Positions 17,848 to 26,434 of a stretch of DNA of 64,000 nucleotides are shown here, one piece after another. Position 1 is the first letter of the stretch; the number at the start of each line of letters is the position of its first letter. Source of the stretch: Ewingella sp049889095 (GTDB lineage Bacteria > Pseudomonadota > Gammaproteobacteria > Enterobacterales > Enterobacteriaceae); the NCBI GenBank assembly GCA_049889095.1, contig JBLJFK010000001.1; one strand, given 5' to 3'. Below the pieces are notes generated by a model, which did not search any database, was not told the origin of the DNA, and saw only the letters and a program-made list of their open reading frames with translations. Made by a program: the position numbers and the translations under genes.

Positions 17848-18444
17848 ATGCGCGAAATGATGCAACTCGTCCCGATGGTCGTCGAGCAATCCAGCACGGG
17901 CGAGCGGTCTTTTGATATCTATTCGCGCCTGCTGCGCGATCGGATCATTTTTCTCAACGGCGAGGTGAATGACAGCATCTCCACACTCATTTGTGCGCAA
18001 CTGTTATTTTTGGAAGCAGAAAATCCCGGCAAGCCGATCAATCTCTATATCAATTCACCCGGTGGTGTCATCACCAGTGGCCTGGCGATTTATGACACTA
18101 TGTGTTTTATTCAGGCACCGGTGCACACGCTATGTATGGGCACGGCCGGATCGATGGGTTCATTCCTGTTAATGGCAGGCGAATCCGGTGAACGAGCAGC
18201 GTTGCCCAACGCCAGTATCGTGGTGCATCAGCCTTCAGGAGGGTTTCAGGGAAAGGCATCCGATATTTTCATTCATGCGCAGGAGATGCAACTGACCAAG
18301 AAACGGATCACCGCGCTGTATGCTCAACATTGTGGGCGTACCCATGAAGAGGCAGAGCGTGCACTCGATCGCGACAACTTTATGACCGCAGAGCAGGCGC
18401 TTGAATGGGGGCTGATAGACCGAATTCTGACCAGAAGGCCTTAA
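17848..18444 (+). CDS. ClpP-family serine protease, orphan second paralogue
   Basis: A 198-residue ClpP peptidase subunit. The catalytic triad is complete: Ser102 in TAGSMGSFLL, His127 in VVHQPSGG, and Asp176 in RDNFMTAEQA. It also has INSPGGVITSGLAIYD and the C-terminal GLIDRIL. It lacks the long propeptide of main enterobacterial ClpP and differs at the nucleophile (AGSMGS rather than AASMGA). No clpX, tig or lon is nearby, so this is not the housekeeping locus. It sits behind an ArsR/SRPBCC pair with AGGAG before the ATG, possibly in the same transcript. Its unfoldase partner is unknown. Confidence 0.88.
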   Translation: MREMMQLVPMVVEQSSTGERSFDIYSRLLRDRIIFLNGEVNDSISTLICAQLLFLEAENPGKPINLYINSPGGVITSGLAIYDTMCFIQAPVHTLCMGTAGSMGSFLLMAGESGERAALPNASIVVHQPSGGFQGKASDIFIHAQEMQLTKKRITALYAQHCGRTHEEAERALDRDNFMTAEQALEWGLIDRILTRRP

Positions 18445-18696
18445 TGCTCAGGCGCCACCATACCGCGTAAGCAAAAGCATCCCGTCTGGCAGAAACTGCA
18501 TCTGATCGTGGATACTGATACGGGTCAGGCTTTGCCACAGTGAGTTACAGTATAAGGAAATAAAGACCCTGATCTCACAGAGAAACGGTTAAATGAAAAT
18601 CGGATGTTTTAGCACTGGCTATTCCACTGCCATAATCAACAATGGTCTTATGCGCTGATGCAGCGCGAATATCATCGTGTCTAAAGGAGTTTTACT

Positions 18697-19086
18697 GTGT
18701 CTGGTTCTACCGCTAATTTGCTTTCATGTTCTTTTGTGCTTGCCGTGCCCGATCTTAAGAAAAGTGCGGCTTATTTTCGTGATGTTCTCGGATTTAGTTT
18801 GGCCTGGCCTGAAGACTTGGGCTGGCAAATGGCATCACGAGGAGCTGTGCGTATCATGATGGGCCATTCACCGGATGCGATTCCCCCTTCGGAAACGGGC
18901 GATCACAGCTATTTTGGTTATCTGAATGTCGACGATGCCAACGCGCTTTATCATGAATTCGTCAGCTCGGGGGCCATCATACTTCAACCTCCAGCCGATC
19001 AACCTCATGGTATGCGTGAATTTACGGTAGCCACTCCAGAGGGTCACAGAATGATGATTGGTCAGGACTTGTCATCAAACGGGTAG
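18697..19086 (+). CDS. VOC-family (glyoxalase/bleomycin-resistance-like) protein
   Basis: A 129-residue protein with the VOC opening FVLAVPDLKKSAAYFRDVLGF and the closing TVATPEGHRMMIGQ. The two beta-alpha-beta-beta-beta modules are short, as in the bleomycin-resistance/DUF-type subgroup. It starts at GTG, with AAAGGAG seven bases upstream. No metal-ligand pattern typical of glyoxalase I is evident, so it may bind rather than convert a small molecule. The 250 bp before it holds no gene that I can support. Confidence 0.8.
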   Translation: MSGSTANLLSCSFVLAVPDLKKSAAYFRDVLGFSLAWPEDLGWQMASRGAVRIMMGHSPDAIPPSETGDHSYFGYLNVDDANALYHEFVSSGAIILQPPADQPHGMREFTVATPEGHRMMIGQDLSSNG

Positions 19087-19133
19087 ATAATCTCCTGTAG
19101 AAACTGGCTATTTATATAGGGATATGATGAATA

Positions 19134-19787
19134 TCAGACGATTTTTGGTCGTGCCTCGCACTGCAGATATCCCAGGCAGAGTGACTCAAGTTGCCCGCAA
19201 AGCTTAGGGATAATTAATTGCGGTGATTCCCCTTCAAGCACCAAACGAATGGGGCCGACCAAGGCTCCCATGAACATAAACGAGGTCATGGCAACGTCGT
19301 CAAAATGCGCATCGCAAGCGGTCTTCAACATAGCTTCCAGCGCAGCGCGATTGCGATCCCCCACTTCGCGAACATAAAGCCGTGAATCGAGTTCGACGGC
19401 AACCGCGTAGAGAGCTCGCGACTCGTCAAGGTTTTCCGTCTTCGCTTGCACGAATGCTCTAACCACGGTCTTCACCATCATCTGCAAACTCGCGTTATGC
19501 GCTGACGCAGCAGCATTCTCCGTCGCTCTCACCACCCTTTCTAAATGTCGCTGCAACACGGCAAATAGCAGCGCCTGCTTTTGAGGAAAATACTGATAAA
19601 GACTGCCGACCGAGACCCCGGCTCTCTCAGCCACGCGGATAGTAGTAAGCCGCTGCAATCCCTCAGCCCGTAAAACCTGAATAGTCGCATCAAAAATCGC
19701 CTCCACTGTAGCCTGGGAACGCGCTTGCCGCGGTTGTTTGCGGGCCTCTAACCCCTGTCCGTTATCTGTCTGCATATGCGAATTCAC
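19134..19787 (-). CDS. TetR/AcrR-family transcriptional repressor
   Basis: A 217-residue regulator with the N-terminal TetR DNA-binding domain: RSQATVEAIFDATIQVLRAEGLQRLTT, then VAERAGVSVGSLYQYFPQKQALL. A helical ligand-binding domain follows. An alternative ATG at 19775 would remove four residues. It is divergent from the aldo/keto reductase with about 70 bp between starts, a layout that normally means it represses that gene. Confidence 0.88.
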   Translation of the reverse strand: MNSHMQTDNGQGLEARKQPRQARSQATVEAIFDATIQVLRAEGLQRLTTIRVAERAGVSVGSLYQYFPQKQALLFAVLQRHLERVVRATENAAASAHNASLQMMVKTVVRAFVQAKTENLDESRALYAVAVELDSRLYVREVGDRNRAALEAMLKTACDAHFDDVAMTSFMFMGALVGPIRLVLEGESPQLIIPKLCGQLESLCLGYLQCEARPKIV

Positions 19788-19859
19788 AATATGAATGATT
19801 ATTCGTATTCTACATGAACACGTTACCGCTTACTAATCCCTGGAATAAGGAACGCATCA

Positions 19860-20726
19860 ATGACTGAAGTGACACGAGCAGGTACTTTTCAACTGGGCGA
19901 TCTGTCGGTTACACGCATGGGCTACGGTGCAATGCAACTGGCGGGTCCTCACGTTTTCGGGCCACCGAAAGATCGGGCAGCAGCACTGACGGTGCTTCGC
20001 GCTGCTATCGAAAGCGGAATTACTCACATCGACACGAGCGATTTTTATGGCCCTCACGTGACAAATCAACTTATCCGCGAGGCGCTCCATCCCTATTCTG
20101 ACGCGCTCACCATTGTGACGAAGGTAGGGGCCCGCCGGGGTAGCGATGCTTCATGGAACGCAGCCTCATCGCCGGCCGAACTGGAATCGGCAGTGCATGA
20201 CAACCTGCGTAATCTCGGTCTCGATGTGCTCGATGTGGTGAACTTTCGCGTCATGTTCAATGCCGCAGCACCGACTGAAGGTGATATTGAAGAGCCTTTG
20301 ACGGCGCTCGCAGAGCTTCAGGCCAAAGGCTTGATTCGTCACATTGGACTAAGCAATGTGACCGGACAACAGGTGGCTCAGGGGCGCACGATCACGAACA
20401 TTGCGTGCATCCAGAACATGTACAATCTTGCTCATCGTCAAGATGACGAGCTGATTGATAGTCTTGCAAAAGAGGGCATCGCCTATGTCCCGTTTTTTCC
20501 GCTCGGAGGTTTCTCTCCTCTGCAGGCCGATGCGTTGAGCTACGCTGCGGAGCAATGCGAGGCGACACCGATGCAGGTAGCTCTGGCATGGTTGCTACAG
20601 CGCGCACCGAACATCCTGCTGATACCGGGAACCTCATCAGTAGAGCATCTGCAACAGAACATCAAAAGTGTCAACCTTCAGTTACCTGAAGATCTCCTGT
20701 CATCGTTGAACAACATCGGTATCTGA
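19860..20726 (+). CDS. Aldo/keto reductase (YdbC/PdxI-like)
   Basis: A 288-residue NADPH-dependent aldo/keto reductase with a (beta/alpha)8 fold. The catalytic Asp and Tyr lie in HIDTSDFYGPH, the Lys in TIVTKVGAR, and the cofactor-binding end is IPGTSSVEHLQQNI. The catalytic-His position reads Asn-Phe-Arg, as in some oxo-reductases of this subgroup. The opening LGDLSVTRMGYGAMQLAGP resembles pyridoxal reductase/YdbC-type enzymes. It is likely repressed by the divergent TetR regulator. The substrate is not known. Confidence 0.87.
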   Translation: MTEVTRAGTFQLGDLSVTRMGYGAMQLAGPHVFGPPKDRAAALTVLRAAIESGITHIDTSDFYGPHVTNQLIREALHPYSDALTIVTKVGARRGSDASWNAASSPAELESAVHDNLRNLGLDVLDVVNFRVMFNAAAPTEGDIEEPLTALAELQAKGLIRHIGLSNVTGQQVAQGRTITNIACIQNMYNLAHRQDDELIDSLAKEGIAYVPFFPLGGFSPLQADALSYAAEQCEATPMQVALAWLLQRAPNILLIPGTSSVEHLQQNIKSVNLQLPEDLLSSLNNIGI

Positions 20727-20787
20727 AGCCGCCAAACAACGAGTTAGCAGTAACTGCTGACGGAAACGGGACATCACGTCAACACCC

Positions 20788-20812
20788 ACCAATGCTTTGT
20801 AAAAGCATTGGT
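20788..20812. terminator. Perfect intergenic hairpin after the aldo/keto reductase
   Basis: An ACCAATGCTTT / AAAGCATTGGT stem of 11 bp around a 3-nt loop lies 61 bp after the reductase stop. There is no U run on either side, so its role as a terminator is only probable. Confidence 0.4.
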
Positions 20813-20872
20813 GCCTAACTGTTTGTAAAGTAAAGCGATAACCATAGTGAAAAATTGAGAAAAGGGACAACG

Positions 20873-21344
20873 ATGGATGACGATACGTTAAAAACGCATC
20901 TGGCCGGCGCGTTAGGGAATTCGGCGAGAAGTGGAACCTGATTGAAAACGATAGCCGCACCCGGCATGACGAAGAGGAAAAAATCCTCCACGAGAACTAT
21001 CCCGGCACCGAATACCATTACGCGCCTGGCACCAACTGGTTCGAAGTTTTAGGTGAACGCACAGCGCCGCTGTTTGATGAATACTGTACGGATAAGCACA
21101 GAGTGTACGGCGGAAAAAAACTAAGAGTTTTGGCTTCCCGTCCAAATTTGTCGGTATTGAACGTCCGACAGAAGTCCGCGTAGAGCTTAAAACCAAAAGC
21201 CGCGCCGAAGTCATCGTTATCACCCAAACCCCCTTTCAGGATGAGTATCTGGTTGTCGTTTTAAAAAAGGCGGGCGAATGGCGAATTGATAGCTATAAAG
21301 GGCGCCGCTACGGCAATGAAAAGTGGGACTCGAAAATACTCTGA
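20873..21344 (+). pseudogene. NTF2-fold immunity-protein-like gene broken by two -1 frameshifts
   Basis: Three successive frames read as one coherent protein: MDDDTLKTHLAGALG, then (after the GGG run at 20914-20916) EFGEKWNLIENDSR to VYGGKK, then (after the A7 run at 21114-21120) KSFGFPSKFVGIERP to EKWDSKIL. Each break is restored by adding one base to a homopolymer. The reconstructed protein is about 155 residues. Its acidic composition and the ending GEWRIDSYKGRRYGNEKW resemble NTF2-fold immunity proteins of polymorphic toxin systems such as RhsI types. No toxin gene is adjacent. The breaks could be real inactivation or homopolymer sequencing errors. The family call is moderate; the frameshifts are seen directly. 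Confidence 0.65.
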
Positions 21345-21432
21345 TTATCCTGGAGTAATGTCGGCATCAGCAGTTTTTTAGACCATCCGCAGGGTGTTTA
21401 CCCGAGCCACCCAACCAAGACAGTCGCAAAAC

Positions 21433-22323
21433 TCACCGAGGCTGCATTTTTTCCAACATCCATTCACGTAATGCTTCTACATCAGGACGTTGTGCAATAT
21501 CTTCCAGCGTGAGCAGATAATAATTGGCGCCTGGCAGATAAGCCGCGAAAGGTGCGATCAGTATTCCGCGCTGTAATAGATCCCCGACCAGCAACTGACT
21601 GGCAATCACCACTCCCTGCCCCGCCACCGCCGCCTGCAACGCATGCGTTTCATCGCTGAAATGCAGACCCCTTGAAATATTCAGCTCCTCTGGTCCATAG
21701 CGTTGTTGCCAGTGTTTCCAGTCAGGTGACTCTGCGGGCACGTGCCGGTGTTCAACATGCAACAGAGTCGCACTGTGCAAATCGCCCACCGCTTTCAATC
21801 CCAGCGTCGGGCTGGCGACGACGACAAACCGATCCTCATATAACAACGTGCTGTGTAAGTCAGTCTCGGCACTCTCTCTATAACGGATGGCCACATCAAC
21901 CGTGCGCTGGGTTAAGTCGACTCTTTCAATGCCGGTATGCAGGCGTAAATCAATCAGGGGAAAATCTGTCTTAAAATTCGCCAGCCGGGGAACCAGCCAG
22001 TTAGTCAGAAAGTTTGAGGTGGTGGTAATAGTCAGTGCGGGAAGTTGTCTGAGGTGGTCAATTTTTACGACGGAATCTTCCAGCGCGGTAAACGCGGATT
22101 GTGTGCCTGAATAAAGTATGCAACCCACCTCTGTCAATTTCACACCCTGCGCATTTCGCTCGAATACGCGACACTCAAGCATCGACTCAATCAGGCGAAT
22201 TTGGTGACTGATGGCTGTCGCACTCACGTTAAGTTGCCCGGCGGCTCGTTTAAAGCTGAGACAGCCGGCAACAGCATGAAATGCGCGTAGTGCACCAAGA
22301 GGAGGTAACCGTAATTTTTTCAT
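21433..22323 (-). CDS. LysR-family regulator, GcvA-like
   Basis: A 296-residue LysR regulator with the N-terminal HTH LGALRAFHAVAGCLSFKRAAGQLNVSATAISHQIR, the pattern typical of the GcvA subgroup. A periplasmic-binding-like effector domain follows (FLTNWLVPRLANFKTDFP). No strong ribosome-binding site is visible at the ATG. It is divergent from the small membrane protein that follows, which it may control. Its effector is unknown. Confidence 0.88.
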   Translation of the reverse strand: MKKLRLPPLGALRAFHAVAGCLSFKRAAGQLNVSATAISHQIRLIESMLECRVFERNAQGVKLTEVGCILYSGTQSAFTALEDSVVKIDHLRQLPALTITTTSNFLTNWLVPRLANFKTDFPLIDLRLHTGIERVDLTQRTVDVAIRYRESAETDLHSTLLYEDRFVVVASPTLGLKAVGDLHSATLLHVEHRHVPAESPDWKHWQQRYGPEELNISRGLHFSDETHALQAAVAGQGVVIASQLLVGDLLQRGILIAPFAAYLPGANYYLLTLEDIAQRPDVEALREWMLEKMQPR

Positions 22324-22455
22324 GATGAGTTAATTTCATCCATGGGTGAAAAGCATGACTTTGTCCCTCTTGTCATACAAGGGATAAGCTCGCAGCACTG
22401 GCTAATTAAGGATGAATATAATTTAGCATGGTCGCTTTTAATAGTGAGATTTATC

Positions 22456-23040
22456 ATGACAATGACTTCTATACCTGACGCGTTCCCCTCTGCCGGACAA
22501 GCACGGATACATGCCGCCACTATTCTGTGCAGCATCCTGGCAGGACAAACAATCCTTTTACTCAAGCTCTCTGCACGGGGAAACCTGTTCATCAGTATTG
22601 CGCTGCTTTCGTTGCTATGTATCGTTTTTTCAGGCGGATGTTTTCTGGCGCAATTCAAGGTATTACAGCGAAAAAGTCTCCTGCCACGGTTATGTCAGGG
22701 TTTCCTCATCAGCGCAGCCGGTATGGTGCTACTGCTGGCGGCATCACGCGAATTACACAGCTGGCTGTCGCTGCTTCCGGGCATTATTATCTCCGGGCTG
22801 GGACAAGGAATAGTTTGCACAGCAGTCATCAAAGGATGCAAAAAAGAATGGCACAAATGGCATACGCCGATATACATGTCAGCCATGTTGATAATCGGAC
22901 CTGTACTTTCGGTGACGGCTGTCGTGCTGCTACAGTCCAGATTTACCGGTATGACAGGTTTCCCCTACGCGTTTGCCCTGTTAGCGGATCTCTCATTACT
23001 TGGTGCGTTGTACGTCAAGATTATCGAGAGTGATCGCTAA
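22456..23040 (+). CDS. Small multi-helix membrane protein, MFS C-terminal-half-like
   Basis: A 194-residue hydrophobic protein with about six helices. The stretch LSLLPGIIISGLGQGIVCTAVIKGC resembles the central helices of the second half of DHA2-type MFS exporters, which suggests a truncated transporter rather than a complete one. The start is uncertain: the frame opens at 22342, but the ATG at 22456 begins a more natural N terminus (MTMTSIPDAF). It is divergent from the LysR regulator. It may be a decayed or minimal transporter; no function is assigned. Confidence 0.5.
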   Translation: MTMTSIPDAFPSAGQARIHAATILCSILAGQTILLLKLSARGNLFISIALLSLLCIVFSGGCFLAQFKVLQRKSLLPRLCQGFLISAAGMVLLLAASRELHSWLSLLPGIIISGLGQGIVCTAVIKGCKKEWHKWHTPIYMSAMLIIGPVLSVTAVVLLQSRFTGMTGFPYAFALLADLSLLGALYVKIIESDR

Positions 23041-23130
23041 CGTTTGATGTCAAAAACCATCAAACAGCAGCATGTCGGGCCGACGAGTTAATGCGACAGG
23101 TGGTAAAACAAGCGGGTGATTTTCAGGAAT

Positions 23131-23167
23131 AAAAAAGCCGATAACACCTTCATGTTATCGGCTTTTT
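23131..23167. terminator. Bidirectional terminator after ddc
   Basis: An AAAAAAGCCGATAAC / GTTATCGGCTTTTTT stem with flanking A and T runs works in both directions. It lies 30 bp after the ddc stop on the minus strand. Confidence 0.88.
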
Positions 23168-23196
23168 TTACTGCGAACTAACGCAGAAATGAAGGT

Positions 23197-24678
23197 TTAA
23201 GCGTTCAGCAGTTGCTGCGCCGTACTCTCCACCAGCGTCAGCAGGACTTTGACATCCTCCAGGCTGACGGTTGGGTTCAGCAAGGTCAGCTTCAGGCAGG
23301 TGATGCCGTTATGCTCGGTCACACCCACATTAGCGCGGCCAGACTCCAGCAGCGCATCGCCGATCTTCTGATTCAGCAGCGCAATAGCGGCATCGCTGGC
23401 ACTTGGCAGTGACTGCGGACGGAAACGAAACAGGACGCTCGCCAGCTGTGGCTGCATCACCAGTTCCAGAGACGGTTGCTCAGTGAGATAGTGAGCCACT
23501 TCCTGCGCCAGCGTTACGCCGTGATCGATGATCTCGGCATACTGCTTCTGCCCTAACGCTTCCAGGCCCATCCACAGTTTTAGTGCATCGAAACGGCGGG
23601 TGGTTTGCAAAGATTTGGACACCAGATTCGGCACGCCCGCTTCTTCATCAAACTCGGAGTTCAGGTAAGCCGCCTGATAGCGCATCAGCTCATAGTGACG
23701 GGACTCTTTAAGCAGGAACGCGCCACAGCTGATGGTCTGGAAGAACTGTTTGTGGAAGTCCAGGGTGATGGAATCCACGAGTTCAATGCCATCCAGATAG
23801 TCACGGTACTTCTCTGACAAGAGCAATGCACCGCCCCACGCCGCGTCAACATGCACCCAGATCTGATGCTCTGCCGCCAGTGTTGCAATAGCGCGCAGCG
23901 GATCGATAGCACCGGCATCGGTCGTGCCTGCGGTCGCAACAATCGCCAGGATCTGCTCGCCGTTGGCCTGCGCTGTGGCGAGTTTATCTGCTAAATCGTT
24001 GACGTCCATACGGGCGAACTGATCGGTTTTCACCCGCGTCACTGACTGGTAACCCAGACCGAGTAAAGCCATGTTCTTCTGCACCGAAAAATGGGCATTT
24101 TCAGAACATAACACTTTAATCTTCTTCAGGTTACCGACCAATCCATCCTGTTGAATAGAATGCCCCTGACGCGCAAAGAAGGCATCGCGCGCCAGCATCA
24201 GTCCCATCAGGTTACTTTGGGTGCCACCGCTGGTGAACACGCCGGCATCGCCAGCCTGATAACCCACCTGAGTACGCAGCCATTCGATCAGCTTCATCTC
24301 AATAATAGTGGCTGACGGGCTTTGATCCCAGGAGTCCATACTTTGGTTAGTGGCGTTAATCAGCACTTCGGCAGCCTGGCTTATTACCAGGCTCGGGCAA
24401 TGTAAATGCGCAACGCACTGCGGATGATGTACGGACAAGCTGTCTTTTAAAAAGTACTCAATCGCACGTTCAATCGCTACCTGATTGCCCAGACCCTGCG
24501 GGTTGAAATCAAGCTTGATACGTTCACGCAGTTCAGCAACGGTCTTACCCTGATACATCTCAGGTTGTTGCAGCCACTGCACCACAGCGTTGCTGCTCTG
24601 TGCAATCGCCTGCTGGTACGCCTCGGTGCTTTGCGCGGAGGCGGCCAGGATCGGGTTTAACTCGGACATCGCGGTCAT
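23197..24678 (-). CDS. ddc: L-2,4-diaminobutyrate decarboxylase (PLP, group II)
   Basis: A 493-residue group II PLP-dependent decarboxylase that converts L-2,4-diaminobutyrate to 1,3-diaminopropane. Visible motifs are FTSGGTQSNLMGLMLARD (PLP phosphate region), HVDAAWGGALLLS (the Asp contacting the pyridine nitrogen), and the PLP Lys in LDFHKQFFQTISCGAF. The assignment rests on pairing with the adjacent dat gene, which makes the substrate; the gap is 9 bp. The ATG at 24678 has GGAG four bases upstream. A strong terminator follows, so dat-ddc is a closed two-gene operon. Confidence 0.9.
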   Translation of the reverse strand: MTAMSELNPILAASAQSTEAYQQAIAQSSNAVVQWLQQPEMYQGKTVAELRERIKLDFNPQGLGNQVAIERAIEYFLKDSLSVHHPQCVAHLHCPSLVISQAAEVLINATNQSMDSWDQSPSATIIEMKLIEWLRTQVGYQAGDAGVFTSGGTQSNLMGLMLARDAFFARQGHSIQQDGLVGNLKKIKVLCSENAHFSVQKNMALLGLGYQSVTRVKTDQFARMDVNDLADKLATAQANGEQILAIVATAGTTDAGAIDPLRAIATLAAEHQIWVHVDAAWGGALLLSEKYRDYLDGIELVDSITLDFHKQFFQTISCGAFLLKESRHYELMRYQAAYLNSEFDEEAGVPNLVSKSLQTTRRFDALKLWMGLEALGQKQYAEIIDHGVTLAQEVAHYLTEQPSLELVMQPQLASVLFRFRPQSLPSASDAAIALLNQKIGDALLESGRANVGVTEHNGITCLKLTLLNPTVSLEDVKVLLTLVESTAQQLLNA

Positions 24679-24687
24679 TTACTCCAC

Positions 24688-26073
24688 TCAGACAGGTTTG
24701 ACGCCGGCCGCTAACAAGGCCTGCTCAAATTTATCCAGGAAAATACCCAATTCATCATTGGTGATCAGCAAGGAAGGCAGCAGACGCAGAACGCAACCGT
24801 TACGGCCACCGCGTTCCAGAATCAGCCCGGCTTCGAAGCATTTTTTCTGTAACAGCGCAGACAGATAACCGTCAGCCGGGTAGCAGCCCATGTGATCCTG
24901 TGCCTCGTTGGGTTTAACAATCTCAATGCCGATCATTAAGCCCAGCCCACGCACATTACCGATGACCGGATAACGCTCTTGCAGGTCGGCCAATTTATCT
25001 TTCAGCCATTCGCCCTGAGCAGCCACTTTGTCAGCAATGTTGTTGTCTTTCAGATGCTGCAGAGTCGTCAGGCCGGTGGCCATTGCCAACTGGTTACCAC
25101 GGAAGGTGCCGGTATGGTGGCCAGGTGACCAGGCATCAAACTCTTTCTTGATGCCGAGTACCGCCAGTGGCAAGCCGCCGCCGACCGCTTTGGACATCAC
25201 GATGATGTCTGGCTCGATACCCGCGTGTTCGAAGGCAAACAATTTGCCAGTGCGGCAGAAACCAGCCTGAACTTCGTCAATAATCAGCAGAATACCGTGT
25301 TCCTGAGTCACTTTGCGAATGCGCTGCAACCACTCAGCAGGCGCCGGGTTAACGCCGCCTTCACCCTGAACGGCTTCCAGAATGACCGCCGCTGGCTTAC
25401 GCACGCCACTTTCGACATCATTAATCAGGTTTTCGAAGTAATAGGTTAACGCCTTCACGCCCGCGTCACCGCCAATGCCCAATGGGCAGCGGTACAGGTG
25501 CGGATAAGGCATAAACTGCACTTCAGGCATCATGCCATTGACCGCTTCTTTCGGTGACAGGTTCCCCGTGACCGCAAGCGCGCCATGGGTCATGCCATGA
25601 TAGCCGCCGGAGAAGCTGATCACACCAGAGCGGCCGGTATATTTCTTGGCCAGTTTCAGCGCTGCCTCCACGGCATCAGCACCGGTTGGGCCGGTAAACT
25701 GCAGGCAATACTCTTGGCCCTGTCCCGGTAATAAAGACAGCAGATATTCAGAGAACTGATCTTTCAACGGCGTTGTCAGATCCAGTGTATGTAACGGCAA
25801 GCCGCTGGTAATGACATTTTGGATGCTTTGCAGCACATCAGGATGATTGTGTCCCAGAGCCAAGGTTCCCGCGCCGGCAAGGCAATCAAGATATTGATTA
25901 TTCTCAACATCGGTGATCCAGACGCCATGGGCTTGCGCAATGGCTAACGGCAATTTGCGGGGATAACTCCTAACATTCGATTCAAATTTAGCCTGTCGGG
26001 CTAAATAGGTTTCATTGTTTTCATTAAATGAATTCGCACCAAAATTATCAATACGGACTTTATCCGTCATCAT
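24688..26073 (-). CDS. dat: Diaminobutyrate--2-oxoglutarate aminotransferase
   Basis: A 461-residue class III PLP aminotransferase. It interconverts aspartate-semialdehyde plus glutamate with L-2,4-diaminobutyrate plus 2-oxoglutarate. Motifs are FTGPTGADAVEAALKLAKKYTGR, LIIDEVQAGFCRTGKLFAFEH, and the PLP Lys in VMSKAVGGGLPLAVLG. The start has GGAGAG upstream. It is the first gene of dat-ddc, the route to 1,3-diaminopropane. The 360-bp region before it contains a perfect 17-bp hairpin (26288-26324). Confidence 0.92.
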   Translation of the reverse strand: MMTDKVRIDNFGANSFNENNETYLARQAKFESNVRSYPRKLPLAIAQAHGVWITDVENNQYLDCLAGAGTLALGHNHPDVLQSIQNVITSGLPLHTLDLTTPLKDQFSEYLLSLLPGQGQEYCLQFTGPTGADAVEAALKLAKKYTGRSGVISFSGGYHGMTHGALAVTGNLSPKEAVNGMMPEVQFMPYPHLYRCPLGIGGDAGVKALTYYFENLINDVESGVRKPAAVILEAVQGEGGVNPAPAEWLQRIRKVTQEHGILLIIDEVQAGFCRTGKLFAFEHAGIEPDIIVMSKAVGGGLPLAVLGIKKEFDAWSPGHHTGTFRGNQLAMATGLTTLQHLKDNNIADKVAAQGEWLKDKLADLQERYPVIGNVRGLGLMIGIEIVKPNEAQDHMGCYPADGYLSALLQKKCFEAGLILERGGRNGCVLRLLPSLLITNDELGIFLDKFEQALLAAGVKPV

Positions 26074-26434
26074 ATCTCTCCTACAACTGGGTTATCGCTA
26101 ACGCCAAAGTTGAATAAATGAGTAAAAAAATAACCACTATGAATAAATCGCGGCCAATATATGGCTTTTTCATCCTCTTCTCAATAATTTATTGTGAAGA
26201 AATCTGTTTATAATTTTTTTATACAAATCAATGAATTGACGTTTTACTAACCGATCATCCTGCCATAAGTATATTACGTGGTCATTAATTAGGCATGAAA
26301 AGCAGGATGCTTTTCATGCCTAATACACCGAATGTTGATCTCTTTGCTCTCTTGTTCATCTTCAGCGATACTGGATTAATAAACAGTCTGTTTAAAAAAA
26401 CAGGCCTATTCTTAACATTTTAATGAGGGATACC
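26074..26434. other. AT-rich gene-free region between dat and the DUF2461 gene
   Basis: The two flanking genes are divergent, so both promoters should be here. The region is AT-rich near dat and contains one striking inverted repeat at 26288-26324. I see no further gene. Confidence 0.6.
26288..26324. repeat. Perfect 17-bp hairpin with 3-nt loop in the dat/DUF2461 divergent region
   Basis: ATTAGGCATGAAAAGCA and its exact complement are separated only by GGA. There is no U run on either strand, so it is not a standard terminator. It could be an operator, a cruciform or a short extragenic palindrome. Confidence 0.8.

Noticed and set aside
20700..21223. Several minus-strand frames of 67-103 codons opposite the broken immunity-like gene
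   Set aside because: They arise from the antisense of the damaged plus-strand frames and show no coherent protein.
22527..23033. 168-codon frame overlapping the small membrane protein
   Set aside because: Basic, low-hydrophobicity composition from a shifted frame; the hydrophobic frame is the likelier product, though neither is certain.
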